Made by a program: the position numbers and the translations under genes. Below, in pieces: positions 1 through 14,080 of a stretch of 64,000 bases of DNA. Source of the DNA: Numida meleagris. Lineage: Eukaryota > Chordata > Aves > Galliformes > Numididae. The notes beneath the pieces were generated by a model. The model did no database searches, was not told the DNA's origin, and was given only the letters and a program-made list of their open reading frames with translations. Numbering within the stretch: position 1 is the stretch's first letter; each line of letters begins with the position of its first letter. The stretch is from contig NC_034438.1 in the NCBI RefSeq assembly GCF_002078875.1, forward strand, positions 17,603,747 to 17,667,746, read 5' to 3'.

Positions 1-3000
1 TACTGCTCAAAGATTAATTAGATTTAATAGTATCACTTGAAGGAAGGGTGTTTCCTCCCTCCACAGAAACTGCCTTGTGAATCTGTACAGAAGTGTCCTA
101 TTCTTCCTCCAGTGAACTGAGGCTTTGGTTAAGATCAGATTCAGTGGTACATTTCAGAAATGAAAAATGCACATTTTTATGCTGCTGAACACACTGGGAA
201 AATTTTTCTGGACAATATATTTTTTTGATGATACTTCTGTAGCTGCACATGAAAGTCAAGTCTTATTAAAATATGTTTTATTTATTAACTCCTATTTTGA
301 AATAGATGAGATTTGGGACCAACATACTCATTTAAAAAATGATAGAGGGAGGAGTACTTATCTTAGATTGGCTCATATTGCCTTTAATTGTGATTGAAGT
401 GTAGATAATGTAATCATGGAGGCAACATACACGATACAGAAAGAGTACAATAAAACTGCTTTTAAATGAATATCTAACTCATCACAAGTATTAGTCAGAG
501 AGTAGGTAGAGACAGCTTATTAAAAACAAAAGCAATCTTCAAAGAAGAGTGGGACCTTAAGGCATGTGAGACATGTCTGAAATATTACAGACAGTTAATT
601 TTGAGGTGAGAAACTGGAACTGTATTTAAATAGTTGTCTAGATTGGAAAGACATACTACAGGAGCCTGCTGATACTTCATATAATGGAAGTATCACCTAA
701 GAAACGGAAGGACAACCAGTTTTAAATGTTGGAATGTGAAATTGTCTTTCTTTCCTTAGTATTACGCTATGACATTCACAACTGAAGATATTTTTGTGGT
801 CAAGAGCTGGCAAGAATTTAATATACCTTACTTATCCAGGAAAAATCATATAAAGAGAGGCAAGCTACCTAGCTTCATGCTATATATCAGCAGCTAAGAA
901 CAGGGGTGGTTAGTTAGGAGACATGTTTTTCATATATAAGTTATCTTCGTCCTTCCTCTGCACGATTTATACTTACTCCCTCTCAGAAGCAGGATGCCAG
1001 ACACGAAAGGACACCCTATTGGCTCTGTGTCCATTCCTGCTGCCTTCTCCCTGGAAAGAGCCAGTGGATACAGAACACTTTGGAGTAGAAAAAAGAGCCA
1101 AGATCACTTAGAAATGTTGGCTTGCTATATGTGTGAGATATAAATATTCCCTTATCATGGATGGAGGTTTGGGAGGCTTCAGACTGACTGGAGACATCAT
1201 GCTGTCACACGCCAGCCCACTGGCAAGCAGCTGGAAAGTCACCACAGAACAAATTACTATTCACAAGACAAATCTCTAAAACAAAGCCTGTCCTTCAGGT
1301 CCTGGTGGCTCAGCAGGACATAGCACGTTTTAGGACACTGGGGCATCAGCTGCACAGCCAGAGGACCTTGGTGGCCTGTTGCCAAGAGGCTAAGGGCTGT
1401 GTTCCATTTGCATGTGCACGGTCAGATTTTAAGCAGTGTTCAGCGAACACAATTGGAGCCCTGCAAGTAACCACAGCACTTCATCAAACTCAGAGGGAGG
1501 AGGGTTTGCACTGTGGTTTGAGATTAAGGGGACAAGATATATCAAATAAGAGATGAGCACAGCAACCACTCTCTGAAACCAAAGCTTTATTTTTGACACA
1601 ATGCATTGTGTTTTCAAGCTGTTAAATGATCATGTTTCCAGGGCTTGTGCAGACCTGTAGTAGGAAATGCCTGCTCCCAGGTGTATAAGTATTTCCAAAG
1701 AGCCTTGTAGAAACAACAGCTCTTATGCGCAACTATCACCAACTAGGCAGCTACACAAATTCACTATGCTTTTTTGACAATCTGGACTACGGCACCATTA
1801 TCTGATCAATTCTACCTCAGCTTTCATTTCATCTTCTTTCAGGGTCATCCCAAGATGAGATGCATAGGAGCCAGACATGGGAATGGTGAGGACACCAGCA
1901 CTCTTTGCAACCTCCCCTTTTTAAAACCAGGAAGCAGATAGGAGAGGAAGGACATAAACCTATCTTACCTTCCCAGGATTGGAAGCTGTAGCCAAGACAT
2001 TCTTTGAGGTGTCCTACCTGTTTGTCCTGCAAGTAGGCAACCGAGACTCTGTGTGCTTCAATAGTCCCAGCTTCTGAGCCAAGAAACCCCATAGTTTCCT
2101 GTTGATTTGGGCTTTCCTCCTGCACAGAGTACCTGAACCTTCCCAGTCTGGTGCTTGCATGTCAGTGAAGTAGTGTAAATAAGATATCAGGCATGTTGTT
2201 TCTTCTGGCACATGCAAGGCATAATGAAGATGGCAACAGACCTTGGAAGCCTAGCAGCAGCAATCTGGCTTGCAGAAATAGAAGAGTGAGTCACTTCTTT
2301 AGAATCCTCAGTTCTGCACACTCACAGACTAACACAGAGAGGTGCCTTCAGCAGACATCTGAGTGTGTGTTCAGGGTTATCTGAGAGAGCGCACATATAT
2401 CCTGGGTGGTTCTCTCTGCCTTCTATACAAGAAGGCATTAGGTGTGCCGGGGGAAGAAACAGGCATATGCCCATGGCATGGCTGAACTCTATAGGCATAA
2501 TTAAAAATGTCACATAGGATGTCATCTAAATTTCCTGCCTATTTTTATGCATGTTGCTGCAGCAGAAGATTTGATGTTTCTCTACAGTAAACTCACTAGG
2601 AATATTTAGACAAAGATATCTTAGGATCAGATATACTCGTGCAGGATCTTGGAGCAGGGATGAATTTCTTCTCTACTGTCCCGGTGCGAGAAAACAGATG
2701 CTGAAGAGAGACATTCTTGCAGTGGGTGTGTTGAGGGAAAAATTGGCTGTTGGACACATTCAGCTGATGGAGTTACATGTCACACCCAAAGTGTAACACT
2801 GCCCACTGCTTGCCTTGAGGTCTCATACAGTATACAATCTTCTGATTATATTTCTTATGTACTATAGAAGAGGCAGAGGAGTACTTCGGGACTAAGCATG
2901 CCTTTCTACCTGGCAGACAACTCCAGCCCCAGGAAACCAAGGAGGTCTCATACCTCCAGGTGTCATACCTTGTGACGTCCCTCACTGTGGTAACTCTACA

Positions 3001-3639
3001 GGTTGTTTGGAGATCAGCAGCCTATGGGGTAGTTGCAGTCTCTATCATGCCTTCTCCTTGTTTACCTGCATAAATGAGTGGGTTTGCAAAGAACTTAAAC
3101 AGCTGAACAACTGCCGTCTTGTAAGAAAGATGTAAAGCTATTTCATTCTTGATCCTGAATTTACATACTGAATTAATTTAGATACAGTATCATGTAAATA
3201 GGTAGGATCAGAATTGCTCCTAATGTTCAGGATGTTAACAGACCAATTATTCTCACATAATATATCAAAATACCGATAGACGGAGTGTACTATCTGTTAA
3301 AATCTGGTACTTAAGGTAATCACATGGTTCTACTAGTAACTCTTTCAGGGATAGTTTGATCCTTGCCATTTCTCCAAAGCTGAATACCTAAAGAGAGCTG
3401 CATTGTTGCTGTGGATGGAGACATGCATGTATTTGTTTCTCCATGTGTTTTACAGGGAAAAGTAGTAATAATAGGAACCAACAGGAACAAATCTTTGACG
3501 CTGTCCTGGTCTTACCAAGGACAAGACAAATGACTGCAGCATCTTAGCATGAGATCTGCTGTTGCTGTGGAATCACTGTGGTCACTGATTTGCTGCTTCA
3601 GCTGACACTTTCTAACCTTCAGCAAGCAATGCACTATTT

Positions 3640-3692
3640 AAAAAAACTATAACTATAAAGAACTTTGAAGAAACTATAACTATAGTTTCTTA
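3640..3692. repeat. Direct and inverted repeat cluster (AACTATAACTATA)
   Basis: The motif AACTATAACTATA occurs twice about 30 bases apart. The second copy forms an inverted repeat: the 11-base arm AAGAAACTATA (3,668-3,678) is the exact reverse complement of TATAGTTTCTT (3,681-3,691), with a two-base centre. No function is known to me. AT-rich palindromes of this size arise easily in this kind of DNA. Confidence 0.7.
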
Positions 3693-4829
3693 TTTTCACT
3701 GGTGGTTGATGAGAGCTCCACTTGAAAACAAGATTTTCTTGACCAACCTTAATTTATGACCTAGCTACACTCATTTTAAGCTCGCTTGACTTCCTTCAAG
3801 GCAGAGTCACTTAGCATTACTGTCACAGGTAACTCTTCTTTCCTAAGTGTGTTAACTTGGAAGATTTTGTGGAGACTTTTCCTGCATAATTTAAAACTCG
3901 TGAAAAATGAAAAAGATATAGGCTAAAAACAGGACATAGAAAGCTCAGAGAGCATTCCTGTGCATGGAAAATACTGGGGGAAGCTCCAAAAGGCTGCAGG
4001 AGTGCCACAGTTAATGCAGAAGTGTAATTACAGTCTGTGCTTCCTAGGAGCGAAGGGGACTCTCAGGACTCCACACAGCATGGGGGAAAAGGGAAGCAGT
4101 GCAGAATGCCCTAGAAAACCAAGAAAATGCTCTGAAACAGCACTTAAGGGGAACAGAGCTTCTAAAGAAGGATGTAGAAGGAACAGACAGGAAATGCGAT
4201 CTTCTCAGGAGCCAGGGTGGATGGAAATCCTTGGGTCTCTCCACAGAGAGCATCCTCTCCGGTCCTTATTCACTCTCAGTGCTTTTCCCTGTTCCATCTT
4301 CACTGCCCCGGCATCACATTGAGAAGAGTATGGCTACTCAGAGAAGCAACCACTCCTAGAAAAGCTGCTTTAGTATCAAACACAGTCAGAGACAGAATGG
4401 GCCTTGTGATTGCAGGTGACTTTTTTGGCATCGCCTCCCTTGGCTTCCTCCTCACAAGTGACTGCGGATGGGGTCTTCCCCTCCACACAGCTGAGGGGAC
4501 TGTAGCATTCTTGGTACATGGAAGAGGATACGAAGGCCACATCTGCAGGGAGGTTTTCAATTCTGTTGTCTTCTCCGTCTTTGGCCATGACTAGAGAACT
4601 CACAGATCCTCTTGCTCTAATCAGAGAGACCTTGTGTATCTCTTTATCTACGAAACTTTCCAGCACCTCTTTCCACTGGTTACTTTCTTGTCTTGCAAGC
4701 CTTGTTCATATATGCACCCTGGTACATCATCTTACAGTTGGATTTTCTGAAATGCACGTTACTTTTCCATGGAGCCACCCAGGGCAATCTGTATCACCAT
4801 CTGTTTCTCTTCCAATTCTTTCTCTTTAT

Positions 4830-6060
4830 GTTGATTGGAAGTTTTTTTTTGCAATATTGATACAGTTCTATCAGGCCATTGATAACATTATAAAATGTCA
4901 TAAGGCTCAGTAGACATACACTTAACTGGTAAATGCTCATATGCAATTTCATTTGTGACACATTAAATAGAGTACTTAATCTGTTTAATGCTTTGATGGG
5001 CCATTGACACTTAAATAAAAATATCATATGAAACCAAATAAAATGTCTCTTTATATCAGAACCTACACTGTAAACATGCAACATGCAATCTCAAAAAAAA
5101 AAAAATAATGGCCTACCTTGGAAAGATGTATTTACAGCAATTCTTTGTATCTTGCCTTACATTATATTACCATCTCTCTGTTTTTGACTTACTGAAGTCT
5201 ACATTAACGTTATTTTTCCTAAAATCAAGATCAGGATGTGTCCTAGACTTACTTATCTGTTTTATATTTTTAATTATTAGCTCAGCTAATAATAGTGCTA
5301 AAATAGCACTATTATTATTAATAAAAAAAATAATTAAAATTAATTTAAAAAATAATATTTTTTTTCCAGGGCTCCAGAAGGTACTCAAAGTCAGTTGTGT
5401 TTATTTACAACCCCTTTTTTTTTTAAATGTTCAGATATAAATTATCTTGATTTAGTTATTTATTAAAGGCTTCTTAATAGCTTCACTTTTTATTATCATT
5501 TAAGATCTTTCAAGAAAGAGAGTTTCACTGCTATTATCAAACATTTTTTATAAAAAATATGTACCTACCATTTGTGATATTCCATACTAATTACTGAGAG
5601 CTTCTTTATTTCAAAACAAAGTTTTATCAATTACTTCTGTTCCTGCGTATCTTCTGAGACCCACATTAGGTTCTTTCTTGTGCTCTTTTCCTTTCCCTGA
5701 TAGTATTTTACAGCATATTGCCCTCTTGGTTAGATATTCATTGTGATCATTTTTCTCCTTTTCTTTGAATTTTGTATTTTTTTAATATTTCATTTTCCTT
5801 CGTAAAGGTGTTTTAAAATCAATGTAAATTTCTGTTTTGATCATAGATCGCTGTTATTAAGATACAGATATGTTTGTTAATAAGTCTCAGTTGTTTGACA
5901 GTTTTCTATCAATAATATATCTTCTCAGTGGTATGCCTTACAATTATTTTCAAGTTCGAAAATTAGTCCTCTGAAAATTTCATACAAAAGTATGTATTTG
6001 TTTATATATGCACAATGTAACATATACACCTGGATTTGTTTATACACAAAGCGACAAAAT
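4830..6060. other. Strongly AT-rich segment
   Basis: Over about 1.2 kb the sequence is dominated by A and T, with a 12-base A run near 5,094-5,105, T runs near 5,408 and long TAAT/ATTA-rich stretches. Open frames of 70-110 codons on both strands here are composition artefacts, rich in F, L, I, K and N. I cannot identify a source element. It may be an old decayed repeat or simply a low-GC stretch. Confidence 0.6.
5287..5317. repeat. Perfect 14-bp inverted repeat with 3-nt loop
   Basis: The arm TAATAATAGTGCTA (5,287-5,300) is followed by AAA and then its exact reverse complement TAGCACTATTATTA (5,304-5,317). All 14 pairs match. It sits within the most AT-rich part of the window. It could be a decayed terminal repeat, a fold-back created by replication slippage or a chance structure. 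Nothing around it suggests a microRNA precursor, because the stem is too short. Confidence 0.8.
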
Positions 6061-8193
6061 CATGTGTCCTGATCACTTAAGAAAAAATAATCACTCTCAA
6101 CTTTATGTGTAATTTTTCCTTACCTGATAGTATGAGATGTCTAATACAGAATTTCTTGGTCTGGATATAACATTTCCTGAAGCATCCTTAAAATTCCAAG
6201 GACTCAGAAACATTGGTGGTCAGCATGAGACCACCAAAAAGTGACAAAGAGTTCACTGGTCTCTATGGCACGGGCCAAACGAAAAAATTATCATTGTCTT
6301 TTTCCTTCCTTAGTGGAATTTGATCAATTCTGGAAATGATCCTGTTTGGAAAAATTGGTAGGCATGTATTTAATGTTCAGTATACAGAGAAGCACTTCAC
6401 CAAATGAACCTGAATTTAAGCACATCTTCAAATGATTCCCTGGTACCTCTAGCATCAATCTGAAAAAATGGAGTCAGAAAAATACAGAAAAGCAATTGCC
6501 GTTATCAGGTATTTTCAGATGTTTAAAATTAAGCAAATGCTTCACATCACTCCTGCACTGTAGTATGTGACACCATTACTGTTTGGCCTATGTGTTGTTA
6601 TACATTTGTAGTATAGGACTTCAGGGTAATTAAGAGGTCAAATCTATCTACATCTCATAGGGTTCACATCTGATACTGTGCAATGAAATGTTTGCGGCCT
6701 GCTTTCCACAGCCTTTATCCAGCAATGCACATTGGGATCTTCAGCAAGTAAACGATCACACTAAACCACAAGGCTGCATTTACATTTAAAGACGATACTG
6801 ATTTGGGACTATAAATAGTAGAGTAACATCCAAATTTCCATCACTAAAACCTGCCATCGCTATTTTGGAATCAACATCTGTCAGAACTCATCAGTGTCCT
6901 AGGAGCACATCTACAACTGCTTAGCATTCTCACAACGAAACACAATAATTCACTGAAACTGTGCCCTTGCTGAAATCAAAAATAGCAAAAAGTAGCAAGC
7001 CATATGCAGCAATAAATGCTCCTTGTCCCCTGGAAGGAGTTTTTGGAGAAAGGAAACGAAAAAAGAGTGCACACACAGGCCCTGCTGCAGAACCATGGAC
7101 ATACTGGTCTTCACCTGGAGAGGGAAAATCCTCCCACTGTGTGATTTAGTGCCTAGGGCAAAACTCCTTTCTGGCCCAATGAATATTTAATTACTTACAC
7201 AGTGTGAATCAGCTGCAGCAGAAGATCCCTCCTAAACAAATGCCCAGAATGAGTCAAATGGAGAAAGGATTTAAACCTGCCTCCAGTGCCCTAAAAGAGT
7301 GCTTGGCGAAAAGTTGATAGGTTTTGGCTTCCATTTCTGGATATAGAAGGAAAAACAGTAAAACCAGCGTTAAGTTTAGCATGTCAGAGTTATAAATGTC
7401 ATGTGCTGCAGCCCCTCTGTTGCAGAATTATAGGGGAATTGCAAAGAAAAAAGGATTGTATCTCTAAGCGGATCTGAACTCTTGAAGAATGTGGAAGTAA
7501 AGAGCAGAATGGAGAAGAGCTGACTGAAAAGCAGAAGCAGGTGTAGCCTTGACTGAAGTAGCAAAACTGAGAATACAACCACACCACAAGAAGTGGTAGC
7601 ATGTGCGGCATTACTGCTTGTGCTTTGAGGGAAGAGCCTACAACCTCACAGCTCTCCTCCTCCTCAGATCAATTGCATCCTTGCTCAAAGCAAGAGGGGA
7701 AACAAAGAGCTAGCAGTTTTTCCTTTACTCTTCTGTTCCTTGGCTTGCTTTAGATAAGCAAAACAAAACCTGTGGAAGGAGTGGTGAGATGTTAGTGTTC
7801 TTACTGTATTTGCTTGGCCTCAAAAAGCAAAATAAAAGCCAGGATCATGCAGCCCATGAAGAGTGAACTTTACTGGAATGAGGGATGATACCCTGACTCT
7901 CTCCTGGTTGTGTTGCAGTGTTGGTGCCTCGCTTACAGACATGTCTGCTATCAGTGCCTCCAAGCCCTGCCTCTACAGATGTTCTGCATGTTCTTCTTGA
8001 AGAACTTCTACATCTTCAAATTTCTGAAACTTCAGTCCAAGCTGCTTATGCAGAAAACAGCAAACCCTGATAGAATGTTCAAAAGCAAGTTTAAGTAAAA
8101 GTGTTTTGGGCTTTCTGTCTCTAGGCAATGCATAAATTAAGACCTGTTAATGCAGGAACTAACCAATACATAAGGTTGCTTAAGGAAATATGG

Positions 8194-8325
8194 AGATATG
8201 GAGAAATTCAAGACCTGTCTGGATGCCTACCTGTGTGACCTGTTGTATGGTACCTGCTTTAGCGGAGGGTTGGTGATCTATTCAGATCCCTTCCAACCCC
8301 TGCAATTCCCTGATTCTGCGAAATA
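8194..8325 (+). mobile_element. CR1 LINE 3' end, degraded
   Basis: The segment reads like the 3' untranslated end of an avian CR1 element in plus orientation. It has a 'gagaaattcaagacctg' stretch, then 'cctgtgtgacctgttgta', a 'ggagggttggtgatct' stretch and 'cccttccaacccctgcaat', ending in a decayed copy of the terminal short repeat ('tccctgattctgcgaa'). The terminal repeat and several interior sites are mutated, so the copy is old. It is strongly 5' truncated, as is usual for CR1. The wording resembles the CR1-C/H-type tail, but I cannot assign a subfamily securely. Confidence 0.85.
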
Positions 8326-11300
8326 CAGAAGATAAAAACTGATTTGCACTGTCCTGCTGAAATACCTAGCAGTACTGCTGTTGCACCCATGAACCAACCC
8401 TTCAAGAAGGGCCAGTCCTGACCAGTGTACTGGAGCACATTCAGCAACGATGGCCCTGGAATGCTGCACTCCTGCTGCTCTGTTTTCCCAGTTGTCAGTT
8501 CTGTTTATAAATTGTCCATTTTTAGCAAATCCAGCACCTGCTATGGACACCTCAAGCTGCCAAATGCTTGAGTACATCCCAAAGTGAGCCACTCCACACT
8601 TTAACCAATTGTGCTCAGTCTTTTCTCAGTGCTATGGTTAAAACAGTTTCCCAGTATTTCTGAAGGCAAGTTTGGGCTGTTGTGAACAAACTGGACAAGC
8701 CACTCAAGATGCTTATGGCAGACTTAAAATGTACAGTATTTCTTTTGAGAATAAAACAGAAGACCTGATGGGCCTTCCACGTACCACGCCATCCTCTGTG
8801 AGCCCATTACTCTCATCATTCACACAGCACTTGAAGATGAATATGGACTAACTTTTTTTTAAATTCCATTGAATCTTGTACTGTTTAGTTCAACTGATCC
8901 GCAAGTTCTAGATTACTGGAGTATGATGATTATTCATGAATAACTCCCAGGTGGAAAATACCGGATGCCTGTCTTTGTTCAAACTCGTTCCTCTCTTCAT
9001 TTAACCACCCTCCCTCACCATAGAGGAGCAAACAGCAAGGAGCAAATGCTCCATTACACAGTAGCAGAAAATGCAAAAGAGATGTGTCAGCACAGTGCTC
9101 AGATGGCCCAAGCACAGCCCCAAACACGGGCTCTCTGTGCAGGGGTGACAACATCCAGCCCTGGCTACAAAATCAAAGCAATCCTATGGGAAACTCTAGC
9201 TGCCAGTCTGCAAAGATAGAGTCCCAGGGGCTCTGACAATTAGCCGAGGGGGTGGGGCTGGGCCTGGTGCATCTTCAGACAAGGGAGGGATCTTGGGAGC
9301 TTGCAAGGTTCCTCAGTTGTGGAATTCACTCCTCCTCCCCATGGCCAGAAATAGCTCTGCATTCTTGACCTTCAGGCAAGTATAATCAGCCCGTTTATTA
9401 GTCTGGGCTTTTGGGGAGGCTTCAGATGTACAAGGGGTGACTTGGCTCAGAGATTAATGATTTTGTTGGAGTGGTTGCTTTTCACTGGGGTTAGTGATTT
9501 GCTTCTGCATTTCTCACATTTTATGGGGCATAACTGGAATAACTGTCAGAGTATGACATGGGCTTTCTTCATGTGTAGCCAAGTCAGAACTGAAACAAAG
9601 GTGAATGATATGTGACTTTGAATGCCTTGAATGTTATAGATTTCTGATTCAGTCTATACTGTTAATCCCATTTGCTCCACTGCAAAGTGATCACAAAATG
9701 CTACTGACCATAAACTCCCCAACAACAGCAGCCCTTTAGTCAGGTTGGGCTGGCTGCACAACTCACCAGTAACAATGTCATATGAGCGCTGCAGTGCTTC
9801 CTCCTCGCAGCTGGACCACGCTTGCATTTACATCATGAATGTGGTGGTCCTGGTGGTCTCTCTTCGGGGAAGCTGGCACCCAGAGCGGTTGAAGAGCAAC
9901 AGTTTAGAAATGCTTTCTTAATCGGGAAGCTTGCTGCCCTGAGATAAAAGGAGGTCAATTGCTCAGTAGGACTCCAAATGGGTTACCTTCTGTGCTGCTC
10001 CCAGACGTTTCTAATTGTACTTGACAGTCACAGATGATAGTGGAGAAACCTTCACATTTGAGGGCATTATCAAGCTCTTCCTTGAGTTAAGAATAAAAGA
10101 GACAAAAACATTGTTTGACTTCTCAGGAGCATTTGATGAATCCTAGTAAAAGAGAAAAAGTTAACAAGAGATACACAACTGCCTTATGACCATCCCCAAC
10201 TCATCAAGGGCTAAGCACAGGGGCGGTGAACTCTGCTGTGGCTAAACAGTGAGTCCTCATCATCAGTGCTGCTCTGAGGCCTGATCCAGCACAATTTTCT
10301 TTACAGAGCAGTTCCTGTCTCTTAGCCACAGTTCCCCCTGATCCTGGAAATGCACTGAGTATCTAATAGAGAGCTCCCAAGAGAAAGGATTCACAGGCAG
10401 AAATTCTGATCTCAGCTGGCTGAGGAAGTGCCAGCTGTGAAAATTACCAGCAAGATATGAAGGCAGGGGTTTGGCTGGATGAAGCTCAGCACAGTATGGA
10501 TGCAGTAGCCTAGCTCAACCAGCAGCAGCAACCATGAGTGCATGCACTTAATGGGAACCAGCAGCTGCATTCTGGCCCTTGTGCTGGTACGGAGGGAGAG
10601 CCAGGAGTCAGGAGCTGCCTCCCAGCACAGTACATGTCTACCAGCACAGCGCTGCCCACAGCCCCATGCTCAGGCACATGCCCTGTGGGGAGCTTTGAAT
10701 TTCCACTAAAACACTGCTACAGTGCTTTGAAATCACTGGTGTGGATTGTGTTATTACAGGCTTGTTCACCCCCTCCTCTGAAATCAAATGAATTTGTATA
10801 TAGAATGGGGAAGATATGCAAAGATGACAAAATTTATCAGGTTTCCCAAATATTACTTAAAACACTGAGATAATATTGTTTTAAACATATGACCCAGACC
10901 TTAACACACAGTTTTGAAATATGCTTCTTTCCTCTGTATTTATTATGCAGAAGAAATCTAAAAATAAATTCAGAGTTGAAATATACTTTAAGACCCTTCA
11001 TGCTCTAAATTGACCCATGTCGAATTTTGTTACAGTTAATCACAAAAAAAAGCTTTAAATTGAGCACATTGTCTCCAGTTGTAATATTATTCACTTTTGC
11101 AGTTATGTTTCAAATCAAGATATTGTTGGAACTGTAACAAGCTCACTGGCAGTCCAAACTTTCACACAAATTTGCTTTTCAGACTTCAAAAGTCATTCTG
11201 AAGAACTTAGAGAGGTCTAAAAAGGCATTATTTTATGGATTAGCAGTCAAGAGAGATTATGCAGATCTAAATTTGTGTTCTGGTGCCAAACACAGGAAAA

Positions 11301-14040
11301 AGGCAATTTTTGAAGTCCGAGACCAGCTAAGTATAATTGTCAGTAAAGAGATGGAGCCACATGGGTGGGAAGAAATTTTTAACTTCAAAATAATGCTTAG
11401 ATTGACTGCTCTAGTTGGAGTACTTCCACACGTGTGGATCAGCTCATATGAATTGTTTTCTTTAGTTATAGAATCAGTAAATGTAATGTCTTTCTCAATG
11501 AAATCCTGAAATACTATGTAGAGCCATACAGTGGTATCAAATCCTACATGTCAGCAAAGAAGTTCAGAAAATGCCCAGAGAGGCATGCTGGTACAGGTAA
11601 AAATGTTTACAAGTGATCTGAAACCCCTACTAAAACTGTTTTCAAACCAGGTTAGCTCTCACGTGTAGATTAGCATTTGCTCACAGATCTTCTGGACAGC
11701 AAACAAACTCAGGAGACAGAAAGTTAAGTGTTGGGAGATTTGCTTGGAACATGGCCATCACTTCCATGCAGAGATGGCTGAGTGAACATTTTTTGAAGTT
11801 CTTGAGAGCTGTATACTGGAAAACATGACCCACTTTAAGAGTTTGGCCCATTACAGCTGAGAGAACAGAAAATACAGTGACTGTCTAAGAGTCCATGTAG
11901 ACATCAAGAAATACATTTTTACACAGACTACTGCAAACATTCACTGTTCTGGAAGTCATTACACAGGGACAGATTGTGTTATATCTACCCCAATGTTGGT
12001 GAACTGTGTACAATGGGTAGCTACTGACAGAGAAAACGTTAAGGTTGCCAGACTTGAGGACATTGCAGTTTTCAAGGTTAAGCTTTTCCAGCGTTTTTGG
12101 ATATGTGATAGGATGCAGGTTCACTTGTCACAGCATACTGACGTGACAGGTGCCTGTATTCATGCCACACAGCTTCTGCTGGCATGTAGTCCTTAAAAGA
12201 GGCTGCAGCTTTTGGCTCCAATCAATAGTACGTGCATCATGATACATTACTTTTGTTTAGGATCTTGGCTGGGAGGCTAACCTTTGGGTCACTGAGTAAA
12301 CACCACACAGAAGATATTTTCCTGTATTTGGTAATACCGGTTTTTCTCATAAACATGCCAGCAGTGCTAGATATATTCTTCATTTTTCTATTCCATAATT
12401 CCATATGTACATCTCAGTGGATGGCATTGCATATCTATGATGACTTTCAATGGATCCTAATAGCTGCTCAGTGACACTGAAAAGGAATTTACTGATGAAC
12501 ATCCACAACTGTCTCTTGATACGCACCTTCACTTGGCAGTGACATTTCTGTGCAATTGGTCATACAGTGTTGCTGAACATGTTTTAGACTATGCTTTGGA
12601 ATAAGTATCCCTGCTCTTCAAATCTCTCCTAGAATTTGCCTGGAGTATTTCTATCTGTGAGAACTGACATCATCATTACCATATTTTTTTTTCCATTTCT
12701 ATTACTATAACCAAGTTCCACACTGCATGATATTCTCTTTTTGAGGCTATATGGAAATACTCTTTCTAACAATCTAAGATGTTCTTAATTTCTACTTTCG
12801 TTGAGTGCAACAGGGAAAAACAAAGCCTAAGTTGCCCATAGAGAACAGAGATGGCCAAACTGTGAGCAGTGTAATATAAGCAATACACAACAAACCTCAA
12901 ATGCAGCAGAAACAATTCCCATACAGCTAAATGGCTCTTTTTAAGAAAAAGGGACATTAAAAATGCAGCACTTGTAGAAAGCAGAAGTCTACAGCTGTTT
13001 GACTTCTGTGCAGTGCTCAGCTTGAAAACAGAAAGAAACAACACAAGAACCACTCTTGCTGTCTGAGATCAGAGAATAGCTTGTGACACCAAGACATTTG
13101 TAACAGGCTAAATCCTACCATACTAATTCACCTTTTCCAAGTCAAGTGTTGGGGTGCACCTCAATAAATCTGAGTTTTCTTCACATCTACTTTGGCTAGT
13201 ATCCTGCTGGCCTTCATCAGACAAAGCACTTTAGCTGCACAGATTTCAGTTTCACCACCTTTGCAATAGGGCTAGCAATTATTCCTCATAGAGCTTGAAG
13301 ATCAGCTGCTGAGAAAATATATTTTAGCATGACTTAGTTAAAAACATGTGTCCGTGTAGTGAGAGCTTTACAAAAATAAGGAGAAGATGAGTGTTTTCCC
13401 TGAAGTGCCCACTGCAGGATGTGATTCTCTCTGAGGTGCAGAAATACTGTTGTCAGGGAACAGATCTCCAGCTCCCCGTGCTGCCTGGGCATCTGTGTCT
13501 GCCACTCATGAACGTGTGAAACCTCTCTAGACACCTTGTCCCTCATCAGTGCCATGCTGCAAAACCACATTGCCTTGCAGCTGAGACCCTGACCAAAGCC
13601 TGGCAGGGGAAAAGCAAGAGTCAAAATAAGTATTCCTTATTAGGTGACCTAGAGGCACAGTCAGCTCCCATTATGGATGTCTTTCCCAAAGTTCTGTAAC
13701 TGGAAGGCTGGGAGAGAAGGTAGGCCTCTCAGTGTCGTGTATGACTGCTATCTCAACTGAATCACTATGTATTTTGGAGTGAGTGTAGATGGTCTGTAAC
13801 TGAATGCTTATAGCAGAATGCTGAAATGAGAAGCGCTGAGACGAGAAGCACAGAGACAAGGGTCCCATCTCACAGAGAACATTTTGGACAAAACTGTGCA
13901 GTTCAGAGAAAGCCACCAGCCACATTTAGTTTTTCAAAGTAGAACACGTAAAGTGTTCAGGATACCCATCTGAATCAGCTGGAAGGGGCATTTGAACTGA
14001 AGCTTGCCAGGTCTTGGCTGCTTACAACTGCCTATCATGT
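8326..14040. other. Intergenic sequence, no gene recognised
   Basis: No gene, RNA gene or transposon is recognisable. The short open frames at, for example, 8,965-9,219, 10,538-10,873 and 11,273-11,509 resemble no known protein and lack consistent splice borders. Composition alternates between moderate GC near 9.0-10.6 kb and AT-rich sequence elsewhere. Confidence 0.65.
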
Positions 14041-14060
14041 CTTGGCAATGGGTTGCCAAG
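14041..14060. repeat. 8-bp inverted repeat bordering a microsatellite
   Basis: CTTGGCAA (14,041-14,048), a four-base TGGG centre and TTGCCAAG (14,053-14,060) form a perfect stem. One more outer T-A pair (14,040/14,061) extends it. It lies 20 bases before the GGAA array. The arms contain TTGGC and GCCAA half sites like those bound by NFI proteins, but the 8-base gap between them is wider than the 5-base gap of the usual NFI palindrome. Confidence 0.75.
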
Positions 14061-14080
14061 AAAAGAAAGGAAAGAAGGTA

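Larger units (their letters stand above)
1..8193. other. Intergenic sequence, no gene recognised
   Basis: I see no exon-like coding segment, RNA gene or recognisable transposon here. Open frames are short, overlap each other on both strands and resemble no protein I know. Base composition is AT-rich, most extremely between about 4,830 and 6,060. A direct/inverted repeat cluster (3,640-3,692) and a perfect AT-rich hairpin (5,287-5,317) are listed separately. If the MAP3K1 call is right, this is the far upstream flank of that gene and could hold distal regulatory elements, but single-sequence reading cannot show conservation. Confidence 0.7.
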
